A DNA stretch of 32,174 nucleotides from Clostridiales bacterium (GTDB lineage Bacteria > Bacillota > Clostridia > Christensenellales > Aristaeellaceae): the NCBI GenBank assembly GCA_004556395.1, contig SFHK01000035.1, positions 1 through 32,174 of the forward strand, in the 5' to 3' direction. Position numbers and translations under genes: made by a program. The notes below the pieces were generated by a model. It searched no databases. It was not told where the DNA came from and saw only the letters and a program-made list of their open reading frames with translations. The first letter of the stretch is position 1; each line of letters begins with the position of its first letter. Below, in pieces: positions 24,538-32,174 of this stretch.

Positions 24538-24566
24538 ATTGTACCAGAAAACCGGCGTAAAAGCAA
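24538..24566 (-). promoter_or_regulatory. Sigma-A promoter of the GT2-GtrA gene
   Basis: On the minus strand TTGCTT (24561-24566) and TACAAT (24538-24543) with 17-bp spacing. The -35 box abuts the T-run of the preceding operon's terminator. Confidence 0.82.
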
Positions 24567-24567
24567 G

Positions 24568-24602
24568 AAAAAAAGCGCGAAGGGCGAAAATACCCTCCGC
24601 GC
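24568..24602 (-). terminator. Intrinsic terminator of the sodium-pump operon
   Basis: Arms 24575-24584 and 24593-24602 pair over 10 bp with one G-T wobble; on the minus strand seven T residues follow (24574-24568). It lies 11 nt beyond the stop of the small membrane gene. Confidence 0.92.
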
Positions 24603-24612
24603 GGGAACGGGC

Positions 24613-24744
24613 TCAGCGGCTCCTGCGGCCGGTGCACGCGTTCAGAACGAGAATCAGCAGAAAGATGACCAGCATCACGGCGAAGATGCCGAGCATGCCG
24701 CGTCCCATGATGGGCAGGGTATTCAGAAACGCATCTACTTTCAT
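24613..24744 (-). CDS. Small membrane subunit of sodium-pump decarboxylase (OadG-like), 43 residues
   Basis: MKVDAFLNTLPIMGRGMLGI start, then one hydrophobic helix (IFAVMLVIFLLILVLNA, ~20-36) and a basic tail ending GRRSR. Directly after the decarboxylase beta subunit with AAGGAGG 6-7 nt before the ATG. Small one-helix subunits of this kind (OadG/MmdE type) hold the beta subunit and the soluble carboxyltransferase together. It is much shorter than classical OadG, so the name is by context. A decayed second copy lies at 26573-26691. Confidence 0.78.
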   Translation of the reverse strand: MKVDAFLNTLPIMGRGMLGIFAVMLVIFLLILVLNACTGRRSR

Positions 24745-24756
24745 GTGAAATCCTCC

Positions 24757-25848
24757 TTAACCGATCAGGGCGATGATGAGTCCGCCGGCGACGACGGACG
24801 CGATCTGGCCGGCCACGTTGGCCGCGGCCGCGTGCATGAGCAGGAAGTTCTGCGGGTCTTCCTTCAAGCCCATCTTATGTACCACGCGCGAGGACATCGG
24901 GAAGGCCGAAATGCCCGCCGCGCCGACCATGGGGTTGATCTTCTTTTTCATGAACAGGTTCAGCAGCTTCGCAAACAGCACGCCGCCGAAGGTATCGAAC
25001 ATGAAGGCCACGAGACCCAGCCCCATGATCATCAGCGTCTGAAGCTCGAGGAACGCTTCCGCCTTCATGGAGAAGGCGACGGTCAGGCCGAGCAGCAGCG
25101 TGACCAGATTGGCCAGCACCTTCTGCGCGGTGTCGGACAGGCCGTCGAGCACGCCGCATTCGCGCAAAAGGTTTCCGAACATCAGAAAGCCCACCAGCGC
25201 CACGCTCGCGGGCGCGGCCAGACCGGCGACAATGGTAACGAGGATGGGGAAGAGGATGCGGGTGGTCTTTGTGACCGACTGGGGATTATACTCCATGCGG
25301 ATCAGGCGTTCCCTTCTGGTGGTGGCCAGACGGATGCAGAAGGGCTGCACGATGGGCACCAGCGCCATATAGCTGTAGGCGGCCACGACGATCGCGCCCA
25401 CGTACTTCGTTTTAAAAAAGTTCGCCACCACGATGGAGGTGGGGCCGTCCGCCGCGCCGATGATGGCGATGGAAGCCGCGTCCTTCAGGTCAAAGCCCAG
25501 CAGGCTGGCGACGGACAGCGTGAAGAAGATGCCGAACTGCGCCGCTGCGCCGAACAGCAGCATGCGCGGGTTGGAGAGCAGCGGGCCGAAGTCCATCATC
25601 GCGCCGATGCCGATGAACAGCAAAAGCGGGAACAGCTCGTTGGCGATGCCCGCGTTGTACAGCGTTTCAATGACCTCCGTCGCGCCGGAGAAGGGCAGGT
25701 TGATCAGAATCGCGCCGAAGCCCATCGGCAGAAGTAGCGTGGGCTCCATGTCCTTTTTAATCGCCAGATAGATGAGTGCGCCGCCGATCACCCACATGAC
25801 GACCATCTGCCATGTGATGGCGGTAAAATTGTCGAGGAACACCTGCAT
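24757..25848 (-). CDS. Sodium ion-translocating decarboxylase beta subunit
   Basis: 363-residue polytopic membrane protein of the OadB/GcdB/MmdB family. Family landmarks are visible: AIIGAADGPTSIVV, the re-entrant segment with the sodium-site Asp, and INPMVGAAGISAFPMSSRVVHKMG, matching the second conserved half with Asn, Ser and Arg involved in ion passage. It decarboxylates carboxybiotin and pumps Na+ outward. No carboxyltransferase alpha or biotin-carrier gene is in the window, so partners must be elsewhere. ATG at 25848 after GGGAGG; strong extended promoter at 25901-25929. Downstream 43-residue membrane gene and terminator complete the operon. Confidence 0.94.
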   Translation of the reverse strand: MQVFLDNFTAITWQMVVMWVIGGALIYLAIKKDMEPTLLLPMGFGAILINLPFSGATEVIETLYNAGIANELFPLLLFIGIGAMMDFGPLLSNPRMLLFGAAAQFGIFFTLSVASLLGFDLKDAASIAIIGAADGPTSIVVANFFKTKYVGAIVVAAYSYMALVPIVQPFCIRLATTRRERLIRMEYNPQSVTKTTRILFPILVTIVAGLAAPASVALVGFLMFGNLLRECGVLDGLSDTAQKVLANLVTLLLGLTVAFSMKAEAFLELQTLMIMGLGLVAFMFDTFGGVLFAKLLNLFMKKKINPMVGAAGISAFPMSSRVVHKMGLKEDPQNFLLMHAAAANVAGQIASVVAGGLIIALIG

Positions 25849-25900
25849 GGAACCGACCTCCCGGATAAGTTGCGCAAGCGCGCGAATGCACAGGTGCCTT

Positions 25901-25929
25901 ATTATAGCATGGCCGAAAAGCGCGTTCAA
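25901..25929 (-). promoter_or_regulatory. Strong sigma-A promoter of the sodium-pump operon
   Basis: On the minus strand TTGAAC (25924-25929), 17 bp, TATAAT (25901-25906) preceded by TGC, so both -35/-10 and an extended -10 are present. Confidence 0.93.
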
Positions 25930-26064
25930 GTTTTTTCAGGTTAACCGATCGCGCGGCGGTGTTGAGTTACAATAGATAGGTAACAGAGACAGGTATCGAA
26001 AAGAGAACCCGAGTGTGGTAAGATAGTAAGCGCCAACCGACTACACACCACAGAGAGGTTCTCC

Positions 26065-26670
26065 ATGGATAGAATAACACAGGAAGCATGTAATCGTCAA
26101 CGGATATTAGCGCATGCCGAGAAAAAAGGCGTGACGGATGCGGCAAATCGGTACGGGTGCAGCCGAAAGACGGTGTACAAGTGGAAAAAGCGGTACGACG
26201 GGACGGTAGAAAGCCTGAAAGATCAAAGCCGTGCACCGCACCACATGCCGCGCAAGCAGACGCAGGAAGAGCTGACGCAGGTTTTGAGGTATGCAAAGCG
26301 CTACGCTGGGGATTTTCTTCTGGGCTACGAGAAAGCTCGTGCAAATGGATACAGCAGGAGCTACGGCTGCTTCAAGCGAACGGTGTACAAGACGATCCGG
26401 CCGGAAAAGAAGCGCAGGCGCTGGAAGAACAAGCCCTACCAGAGAGCCGAATACCCCGGAGAGAAGATTCAGATGGACGTCAAATTTGTGCCCTCGTACT
26501 GCGTTGCCAACGGCGAGAAGTACTACCAGTTCACAGCGAAGGACGAATGCACACGCTGGACATACCGGGAACCGTTCAGAACGAGAATCAGCAGAAAGAT
26601 AACCAGCATCACGGCGAATATGCCGAGCATGCCGCGTCCCATGATGAGCAGGGTATTCAGAAAAGCCTAA
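26065..26670 (+). pseudogene. Truncated IS481-like transposase with foreign C-terminus
   Basis: Open frame of 201 residues. Residues ~1-60 are a helix-turn-helix region (VTDAANRYGCSRKTVYKWKKRYDGT), and ~131-168 are the start of the DDE integrase core: GEKIQMDVKFVPSY with the first catalytic Asp138, then YQFTAKDECTRW. Homology ends at ~residue 169; the remaining ~33 codons read the antisense strand of a copied sodium-pump small-subunit gene. The second Asp and Glu of DDE are missing, so it cannot transpose. GAGAGG precedes the ATG. Confidence 0.82.
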
Positions 26671-26691
26671 ACATTCATGTGGAACCCTCCT
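26573..26691 (-). pseudogene. Decayed duplicate of the OadG-like small membrane gene
   Basis: About 118 bp closely matching 24639-24757, in the same orientation, including the ATG region (26678) and an RBS-like AGGAGGG. The fourth codon is TAG (ATG AAT GTT TAG), and the 3' end is lost where the copy joins the transposase, so it cannot give the full protein. Differences are few and scattered, implying a fairly recent copy. Confidence 0.88.
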
Positions 26692-26844
26692 GTCCGTTGG
26701 ATGGGGAACAGTCCATTTTTTGTACATTACCTGCTGCGGTCGATATGAAAGCACCCTGTCAATTTCATCTGCAAATAAAAAATTTACCACTATAGAAAAA
26801 CGTTCATGTCTACAAAGATAATTTCAACATGAGCGTTTTCCCAT
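26692..26844. other. AT-rich noncoding stretch after the IS remnant
   Basis: No gene, repeat or promoter could be supported here. Base composition drops in GC from this point to ~27420, unlike the rest of the window, suggesting DNA of other origin. Confidence 0.45.
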
Positions 26845-27305
26845 TCAACATCCGAATTCGCGAGATTTGGTCAGCAACTCATAGAGATATTGAAAAGAGA
26901 GGTCCGTTTTCTTAAGCGTTTCGTTATAGCTAGCCTCAGATGTTCCGTTGAAAAACAGTATTTTAGAGACAATAATAAAGGAAAAGACAGAAAAACAAAG
27001 TTCAACATAGCTTCCGAGTTTTGTCCTACCCTCCAGTTTATAGTCTTCCAGACATATTTGGGTAACATGCCTCAACACTACTTCATACTCTGCTTGAGAA
27101 TCGTATAAGGTTTGAAACACTTTGGCGTGCAGAGAATAAAGCATTTCATAACCATGTAGCATGCTTGCGTTCCATCTCTTTTCATTGAAGGCATTTACAG
27201 TGGCTCTGGTTTGTTGTTCTGCCAAACAAATTCTGTTTAATTGTTGTTGAAACAATTCGATTTTAAAATAAGAAAATATTTTCTCAGTTCATCATCATTG
27301 TTCAT
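26845..27305 (-). pseudogene. AT-rich orphan gene, probably frameshifted near its start
   Basis: A good start exists at 27305: AAGGGGAG about 8 nt before ATG, reading MNNDDELRKYF, but this frame stops after 22 codons. A second frame beginning within the same region continues as YFKIELFQQQLNRICLAEQQ to 26845. Inserting one base within the T/A-rich run near 27270-27285 joins both into a ~153-residue, helix-rich protein with one hydrophobic patch (LCFSVFSFIIVSKILFF). I do not recognise the family. Codon use is AT-rich and unlike the neighbours, so it was probably acquired. Sequencing error, pseudogene or recoding are all possible. Confidence 0.55.
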
Positions 27306-27439
27306 TGACTTTTCTCCCCTTACAGTTACATATTCTGACGAAAAATATTGCACATATAACTACATTTATCTTAACATATAGTGGCCCCGTTGTCAAGACC
27401 GGCGATCGAATTTTTATCGTGGCGGGTACTGGGATTATA

Positions 27440-27448
27440 TGATATAAT
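27440..27448 (+). promoter_or_regulatory. Extended -10 promoter of the metallophosphoesterase gene
   Basis: TGATATAAT (TG at 27440-27441, TATAAT 27443-27448) lies ~31 nt before the ATG. No good -35 box is present, which is usual for extended -10 promoters. Confidence 0.72.
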
Positions 27449-27478
27449 GAAGAAAGAGCATACAAAGGAGAGAAAGCT

Positions 27479-28450
27479 ATGCGGCTTGCGCTGATTTCGG
27501 ACGTTCACGGCAATATCGCGGCGCTGGAGGCGGTTTTAGCGGACGCGCGGGCGGCGGGCGCGCGGGAATATGTGTTTCTGGGCGACTATATCTTTGACAT
27601 GCCCTTCGGCGAAAAGGTAATCCGCCGCCTGCGCTCGATGAGAAACGCGCATTTCATCTCCGGAAACCGCGAGGGATATTTTGAGCGTCTGGACGAGGCG
27701 GACGAAGCGCGTGCGAACAGTCAGCAGTACGGCGTGGTGTATCAGACGTGGCGCGAGCTGAGCGCGGACAGCAAGGCGTTTATCAGGCGCTTGCCGAAAA
27801 CGCTTTCCCTGCTTCTGCCCTCCGGGCGCACGCTGTACGCCGTTCATGCGCTGAACCTTTCGCGGGCGGACAAAAACCGGTTTACCAGTGCCGGCGCGTT
27901 CCAGCGGGCGATGCTGGAAGCGCCGTTCACCCACGCGGAATATCTGAAGGATTACCGCGCGTTTTTGGAGGGCGAGGCGCGGGAAGCGATTTCGGCGCTG
28001 CCGGGCGACCTGATCGCGTTCGGGCACAATCATCTTCAGTCATACGGACAGTCGCGCGGAAAATGGCTGGTGAATCCCGGAAGCGTCAGCCAGCCACTGG
28101 ATTTCAATCCCGGCGCGTCCTATACGCTCGTGGACGATCTGCCCGGGGGATTTGCGGTGACCGAGCGGCGCGCGCGCTACGACCGCGCGGCGGCCGTATG
28201 CGAGGCGAAGCGCACCGAGTGCTACCGCCGGGGAAAATGCTGGATGGAGCTGGTCTTCCGCGAGGTGCAAAACGGCGTGGACGCGCTGCCGCCTTTTTTC
28301 GAATGCGCGCGGCGCATGTGCGCGGAGACGGGCGCGCCCGGCGACCCCATCCCGGACGCCATCATGGAGCGCGCGCTGCGGGAATCCATGAAAAAATATC
28401 AAAGATGTCTTGAAATCGCGGACAGAATGTGCGATAATATCGGGGGATAA
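27479..28450 (+). CDS. Metallophosphoesterase (YfcE/MJ0936-like)
   Basis: 323 residues, cytoplasmic. Metal-binding motifs of the calcineurin-like fold occur in order: SDVHGN (Asp8, His10), FLGDY (Asp36), SGNREG (Asn63), AVHAL (His123), FGHNH (His183, His185), with VNPGSV after it as in YfcE-type phosphodiesterases. The usual family length is ~160-250; the last ~100 residues are a helical, Cys-rich extension of unknown role. Likely hydrolyses a phosphodiester or phosphomonoester; substrate unknown. AAAGGAG precedes the ATG. It is followed by tdh after 64 nt and may share its transcript. Confidence 0.88.
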   Translation: MRLALISDVHGNIAALEAVLADARAAGAREYVFLGDYIFDMPFGEKVIRRLRSMRNAHFISGNREGYFERLDEADEARANSQQYGVVYQTWRELSADSKAFIRRLPKTLSLLLPSGRTLYAVHALNLSRADKNRFTSAGAFQRAMLEAPFTHAEYLKDYRAFLEGEAREAISALPGDLIAFGHNHLQSYGQSRGKWLVNPGSVSQPLDFNPGASYTLVDDLPGGFAVTERRARYDRAAAVCEAKRTECYRRGKCWMELVFREVQNGVDALPPFFECARRMCAETGAPGDPIPDAIMERALRESMKKYQRCLEIADRMCDNIGG

Positions 28451-28514
28451 ACAAAAGATGTCCGCGATACGCGGATGAATTTACGAGATATACGGACATG
28501 GAGGAGGAAGCAGA

Positions 28515-29555
28515 ATGAAGGGAACGATGAAGGCGATTGCCAAGCTGCAGGCGGCACCGGGACTTACGCTGATCGACGCGCCTATTCCTCAGCCGGGGCC
28601 GGGCGAGGTGCTGATCAAGGTGCATAAAACCGCGATCTGCGGCACGGATCTGCACATTTACAACTGGGACGCGTGGAGCCGGAAGAACATCGTGCCGCCG
28701 CTGATCATCGGCCATGAATACGTGGGCGAGATTGCGGAGCTGGGGCCGAACGTGGACGGCCTGACGGTCGGCGAGCGCGTGAGCGGCGAGGGTCACATTG
28801 TGTGCCACCACTGCCGCAACTGCCGCGCGGGCAACGGCCAGTGGTGCAAGTTCACCAAGGGCGTGGGCGTGAACCGGGACGGCGCGTTCGCCGAGTACGT
28901 GTGCATTCCCGCGTCGAACGTGATCCCGATCAACCCGGAAATCGACGAGGACGTGGTGGCGTTCTTCGACGCGTTCGGCAACGCCACGCACACCGCGCTG
29001 ATGTTCGACGTGGTGGGCGAGGACGTGCTGATCACCGGCGCGGGCTCCATCGGCATGATGGCCGCCGCGATCTGCCGCCGCAACGGCGCGCGCACCGTCG
29101 TGGTGACCGACGTGAACGACTATCGTCTGGAAATGGCGAAGAAGATGGGCGCGACCGAGGTCGTCAACGTCGCGCGCGAGAAGATTGAAAGCGTGTTCGA
29201 GCGCCACCGCATCGTGGAGGGATTCGACGTGGGTCTGGAAATGTCGGGCAGCCCGCAGGCGCTGTCCAGCATGGTTTCGCTGATGCGCAACGGCGGCAAA
29301 ATCGCGCTGCTGGGCATCCTCAGCAAGCCCGCGGACGTGGACTTCAACGACATCATCTTCAAGGGTCTCACCGTGCAGGGCATCTATGGCCGCCGCATGT
29401 ATGAAACGTGGTACAAGATGATGGCGATGGTGGAGGGCGGTCTGGATCTCACGCCCATCATCACCCACCGGTTCCATTTCACCGACTTCGAAAAGGGTTT
29501 CGAAGCCATGAACACCGGCAAGAGCGGCAAGGTTGTGCTGGACTGGACGAAATAA
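28515..29555 (+). CDS. tdh: L-threonine 3-dehydrogenase
   Basis: 346-residue zinc alcohol dehydrogenase. Catalytic zinc ligands Cys42 (ICGTD) and His67/Glu68 (GHE); structural zinc Cys97, Cys100, Cys103 and Cys111 in CHHCRNCRAGNGQWC; NAD-binding GAGSIGMM. It oxidises L-threonine to 2-amino-3-oxobutanoate with NAD+. The residue spacing matches the E. coli enzyme, and the next gene, 15 nt downstream, encodes the CoA-dependent ligase for the product, which fixes the assignment. RBS GGAGGAGG. Confidence 0.95.
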   Translation: MKGTMKAIAKLQAAPGLTLIDAPIPQPGPGEVLIKVHKTAICGTDLHIYNWDAWSRKNIVPPLIIGHEYVGEIAELGPNVDGLTVGERVSGEGHIVCHHCRNCRAGNGQWCKFTKGVGVNRDGAFAEYVCIPASNVIPINPEIDEDVVAFFDAFGNATHTALMFDVVGEDVLITGAGSIGMMAAAICRRNGARTVVVTDVNDYRLEMAKKMGATEVVNVAREKIESVFERHRIVEGFDVGLEMSGSPQALSSMVSLMRNGGKIALLGILSKPADVDFNDIIFKGLTVQGIYGRRMYETWYKMMAMVEGGLDLTPIITHRFHFTDFEKGFEAMNTGKSGKVVLDWTK

Positions 29556-29570
29556 GGAGGGCGAAACGGC

Positions 29571-30758
29571 ATGAAGAACGCACTGAATTATTACCGTAAG
29601 CAGCTGGACGAGATCCGCGAGGCGGGCACGTTCAAGGCGGAACGCGTCATCACCACGCCCCAGCGCGCGCGCATCGACACCACCAAGGCGCACGGCGTGA
29701 TCAACATGTGCGCCAACAACTATCTGGGTCTGGCAGACAATCCGCAGATCATCGAGGCCGCCAAGGCGAGCTACGACAGGTGGGGCTTCGGCCTGTCCTC
29801 CGTGCGCTTCATCTGCGGCACGCAGGAATTGCACGTACAGCTGGAGCGGAAAATCGCCGATTTCGTACATATGGACGACGCGATTCTGTATTCCAGCTGC
29901 TTCGACGCGAACGGCGGCCTGTTTGAAACGCTTCTGGGGCCGGAGGACGCGGTCATTTCCGACGAGCTGAACCACGCCTCCATCATCGACGGCGTGCGCC
30001 TGTGCAAGGCGAAGCGCTTCCGCTATAAGAACAACGACATGGACGACCTTCGCCGGAAGCTGATCGAAGCGAAGGACGCGCGCATTCGCCTGATCGCCAC
30101 CGACGGCGTGTTCTCGATGGACGGCTACATCGCCAACCTGAAGGCCATCTGCGACCTCGCCGACGAGTTCGACGCGCTGGTCATGGTGGACGACAGCCAC
30201 GCCGTGGGCTTCATGGGCGCGACCGGCCGCGGCACCGTAGAGTATTGCGGCGTGGAGGGCCGCGTGGACATCATCACCGGCACGCTCGGCAAGGCGCTGG
30301 GCGGCGCGAGCGGCGGCTATACCGCGGCGCGTAAGGAGATTGTCGACCTGCTCCGGCAGCGCTCCCGCCCCTACCTGTTCTCAAACACCGTCGCGCCCGC
30401 CATCTGCGCCGCCGCGATGAAGACGCTGGACATTCTGTCCACGTCCACCGATCAGCTGGATACGCTGCGCAGGAACACCGCGCACTTCCGCGCCCGCCTG
30501 ACGGAGGAGGGCTTCGACATCCTGCCCGGCACGCATCCCATCGTGCCCGTCATGCTGTACGACGCGCGCGTCGCCGGCGAGTTCGCCGCCCGCATGCTGG
30601 AAAAGGGCGTGTACGTGGTCGGCTTCAGCTATCCCGTCGTGCCCATGGGACGCGCCCGCATCCGCACGCAGGTCAGCGCCGCCCATAGCATCGAAGACCT
30701 CGACTTCGCCGTGGAATGCTTCAAGCAGGTTCGCGCGGAGATGGGGCTCGATAAATAA
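29571..30758 (+). CDS. kbl: Glycine C-acetyltransferase (2-amino-3-ketobutyrate CoA ligase)
   Basis: 395-residue PLP enzyme of the alpha-oxoamine synthase family. PLP Lys241 is in TGTLGKALGGASGGY; MVDDSHAVGFMG carries the Asp that binds the pyridine nitrogen; SDELNHASIIDG is the stacking-His region. It splits 2-amino-3-oxobutanoate with CoA into glycine and acetyl-CoA, the second step after Tdh, so the pair converts threonine to glycine and acetyl-CoA in the cytoplasm. AAGGAGG before the ATG; strong terminator 12 nt after the stop. Confidence 0.96.
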   Translation: MKNALNYYRKQLDEIREAGTFKAERVITTPQRARIDTTKAHGVINMCANNYLGLADNPQIIEAAKASYDRWGFGLSSVRFICGTQELHVQLERKIADFVHMDDAILYSSCFDANGGLFETLLGPEDAVISDELNHASIIDGVRLCKAKRFRYKNNDMDDLRRKLIEAKDARIRLIATDGVFSMDGYIANLKAICDLADEFDALVMVDDSHAVGFMGATGRGTVEYCGVEGRVDIITGTLGKALGGASGGYTAARKEIVDLLRQRSRPYLFSNTVAPAICAAAMKTLDILSTSTDQLDTLRRNTAHFRARLTEEGFDILPGTHPIVPVMLYDARVAGEFAARMLEKGVYVVGFSYPVVPMGRARIRTQVSAAHSIEDLDFAVECFKQVRAEMGLDK

Positions 30759-30770
30759 ATTCATTTCGTC

Positions 30771-30807
30771 AAAGACCGCTCGCGTTTATGGCACGGGCGG
30801 TCTTTTT
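30771..30807 (+). terminator. Intrinsic terminator after tdh-kbl
   Basis: Arms AAAGACCGCTCG (30771-30782) and CGGGCGGTCTTT (30794-30805) pair over 12 bp with one G-T wobble, followed by a T-run ending at 30807. Confidence 0.95.
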
Positions 30808-30821
30808 CGCGCATTTACGCA

Positions 30822-30851
30822 TTGACATATGGTTAAATGTGGGTGTATAAT
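30822..30851 (+). promoter_or_regulatory. Consensus sigma-A promoter of the repeat lipoprotein gene
   Basis: TTGACA (30822-30827) and TATAAT (30846-30851), both perfect, 18-bp spacer, ~32 nt before the ATG. Confidence 0.93.
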
Positions 30852-30883
30852 TGAATACAAATAAAGGAATGGGGGATTTATTC

Positions 30884-32174
30884 ATGAGGATTAAAAAGCT
30901 GTGCGCTTTGCTTCTGGCAGTCGCTCTGACGCTGGGGCTTTGCTCCTGCGGGCTGAGCAAGGAAGAAAAGTACGATAAGGCCGTCGCGGACGTGAAGGCC
31001 GGAAAGTACGATCAGGCGATTGAAGCTTTTGAGTCGCTGAAGGGCTACGAGGACAGCGAAAAGTACATCATGTACGCGCGCTGCCTGAAGACGGGCGAGA
31101 GCGGCGATTACGATACCGCGATCAAGAGCCTGACCTCGATGGGCGATTTCAAGGAAGCGGCTATGTATATCAAGTACTATACCGCGCTTGCGTATGAAGC
31201 GGACGAGAGCTACGAGAAGGCGGCCGCCGTTTACGATGAAATTTTGCTCTTTAAGGACGTTCAGACCCGCGTTGCCGCATTGCCGGATAAAATCCTCGAC
31301 CGTGATCTGGCAGAAGCGGAGAGGAAAAATAGAAGAGGATGATTATGATGGTTGGCATGAGCTGTACAAGTTGGTCAGCAAAAAGTATACATCCTCCGAA
31401 ACGCGGATGTTTGAGAATATTATGACCTATGCAGCGCAGATGCATGGGAAGCAGGAATATGAGGTTGCTGCACGACTATATTTGATGGTAAAAAAAGAAG
31501 GGTACGAAAAGGCAAATGATCGGTTCAAGGAATCTTTATACCAGTGTGGGCGGGCATGGATGACGGATGGAGAGTATCGGTCTGCGAGAAATGTAATAGA
31601 AGAATATCTTAATGACTATAAAGATGCGAATGAGTTAGCAAAGGAATGCAACTATCAGCTCGCGCTGGAAACGGAAGCTGGCGGCGCGCAGAATGCGCAG
31701 GCGGCCTACGACGCGTTTAAAGCGCTGGGCGCTTATAAGGACAGCGCTGAGCACGCCGCGGCGTATGAAACCAAATACAGCGACGCCGTTTCCAAGGAAC
31801 AAGCTGGTGAATTCGACGCGGCAATCGCGCTTTTTACTGAACTTGGAAACTATTCAGATTCCTCTGAATGGATCACTGAAATTCAAAACGCAAAGACATA
31901 TGAGACGGCTGCTTCGTTGATGGCTTCCGAGAAGTACGAAGAAGCGATTGCGGTATTTAAGGAGTTAAGCGGTTATAGGGATAGCGATGCACAGATTACG
32001 GAGTGCAGTTATCTGAGAGCTGAAGAACTTCGAAAAAATGGACAGTATCTTGAAGCGTGCAGTATATACTTGACAATTAAGGGCTACAGGGATGTTGATG
32101 AGATCATTGAAAAAGATGGGAATATTGCAAACCAATCAAAGTTCATGGTTGGAAACTATGTCATTTTTGGCAGT
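30884..32174 (+). pseudogene. TPR-like repeat lipoprotein interrupted by a frameshift, 3' end outside window
   Basis: Starts MRIKKLCALLLAVALTLGL with lipobox LCSC, so exported and lipid-anchored. It then has ~40-residue repeats with a YxxAIxxFxxLxGYxDS core (for example YDQAIEAFESLKGYEDS, FDAAIALFTELGNYSDS, YEEAIAVFKELSGYRDS), a TPR/Sel1-like helical scaffold. The first frame stops at 31342 (…AEAERKNRRG). The +1 frame, open from there to the window end, continues the same repeat pattern. Dropping one A from the A5 run at 31325-31329 joins them smoothly as AERKIEEDDYDG. GC content varies: ~31345-31670 is AT-rich, then ~31675-31850 GC-rich. RBS GGGGGA. It may be a pseudogene, a contingency switch or a sequencing error. 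Confidence 0.75.

Larger units (their letters stand above)
26065..26691 (+). mobile_element. Remnant of an IS481-like insertion sequence, right part replaced
   Basis: Left part of an IS with its transposase 5' half, joined at ~26573 to a 118-bp copy of chromosomal DNA from the sodium-pump operon. The left terminal sequence presumably lies in 25980-26064, which is noncoding and less GC-rich than its surroundings; no matching right inverted repeat was found, so the element is not mobile by itself. Confidence 0.75.

Noticed and set aside
27270..27290. Programmed -1 frameshift in the AT-rich orphan gene
   Set aside because: The T/A run does not form a canonical X XXY YYZ slippery heptamer in the zero frame and no downstream pseudoknot was recognised; decay or sequence error is simpler.
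28362..30200. A 612-codon minus-strand open frame opposite tdh and kbl
   Set aside because: Antisense to two secure enzymes; composition is that of a shadow frame.
31409..32174. Second half of the repeat lipoprotein as an independent gene
   Set aside because: No start codon with an RBS is found at its beginning, and its repeats continue those of the first half.

Overview
The window is a GC-rich, densely coded stretch of a bacterial chromosome. Short intergenic gaps, strong AGGAGG-type ribosome binding sites, sigma-A promoters (TTGACA/TATAAT, 17-18 bp spacing), ABC sugar importers, a DUF951 protein, a DUF368 lipid transporter and a signal-peptide style common in gut Clostridia all point to a high-GC Bacillota (Clostridia), probably an uncultured gut commensal. 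No rRNA or tRNA gene was seen, so finer placement is not possible.

Left block (1-5700, all minus strand): two GNAT acetyltransferases, an orphan beta-class DNA methyltransferase, a DUF951 protein, a signal-peptidase-I-like protein whose catalytic Ser and Lys are replaced, an intact signal peptidase I (lepB), a 39-residue membrane protein, and an M1-peptidase-like protein whose HExxH zinc motif is lost. Next comes a plus-strand operon (5852-8641): transglutaminase-like protein, DUF368/PopT-type transporter, DIP1984-family protein. A ~530 bp gap follows with two strong GC hairpins and no gene.

Middle block (9173-15352, minus): a copper-type P1B ATPase with altered DKTGT and GDGxND motifs, a FucU/RbsD-type mutarotase and a GH31 glycosidase overlap end to end; downstream lies an unusual single protein joining a nitrilase-type amidohydrolase to a glycerophosphodiester phosphodiesterase. 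A MalEFG-type sugar importer (15506-19200, minus) is transcribed divergently from a carbohydrate gene pair (19467-23334, plus). That pair is an aldolase-like domain fused to a four-Asp-box sialidase domain, and a GH110-like parallel beta-helix glycosidase. Between them sits a tandem array of three 185-bp units copied from the start of the second gene, each carrying its own start codon and RBS. Importer and hydrolases together suggest scavenging of sialylated or alpha-galactosylated host glycans.

Right block (23477-32174): a GT2-GtrA membrane glycosyltransferase; the beta and small membrane subunits of a sodium-pumping decarboxylase; a truncated IS481-like transposase whose 3' end has been replaced by a decayed copy of that small subunit gene; an AT-rich, probably frameshifted orphan gene; a metallophosphoesterase; the threonine-degradation pair tdh-kbl with a clear terminator; and a TPR-like repeat lipoprotein interrupted by a frameshift and running off the window.

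The main themes are (i) proteins that keep a fold but have lost catalytic residues, (ii) unusual two-domain fusions, and (iii) local amplification and decay visible at base level (the 185-bp array, the IS/oadG-like junction, homopolymer frameshifts).
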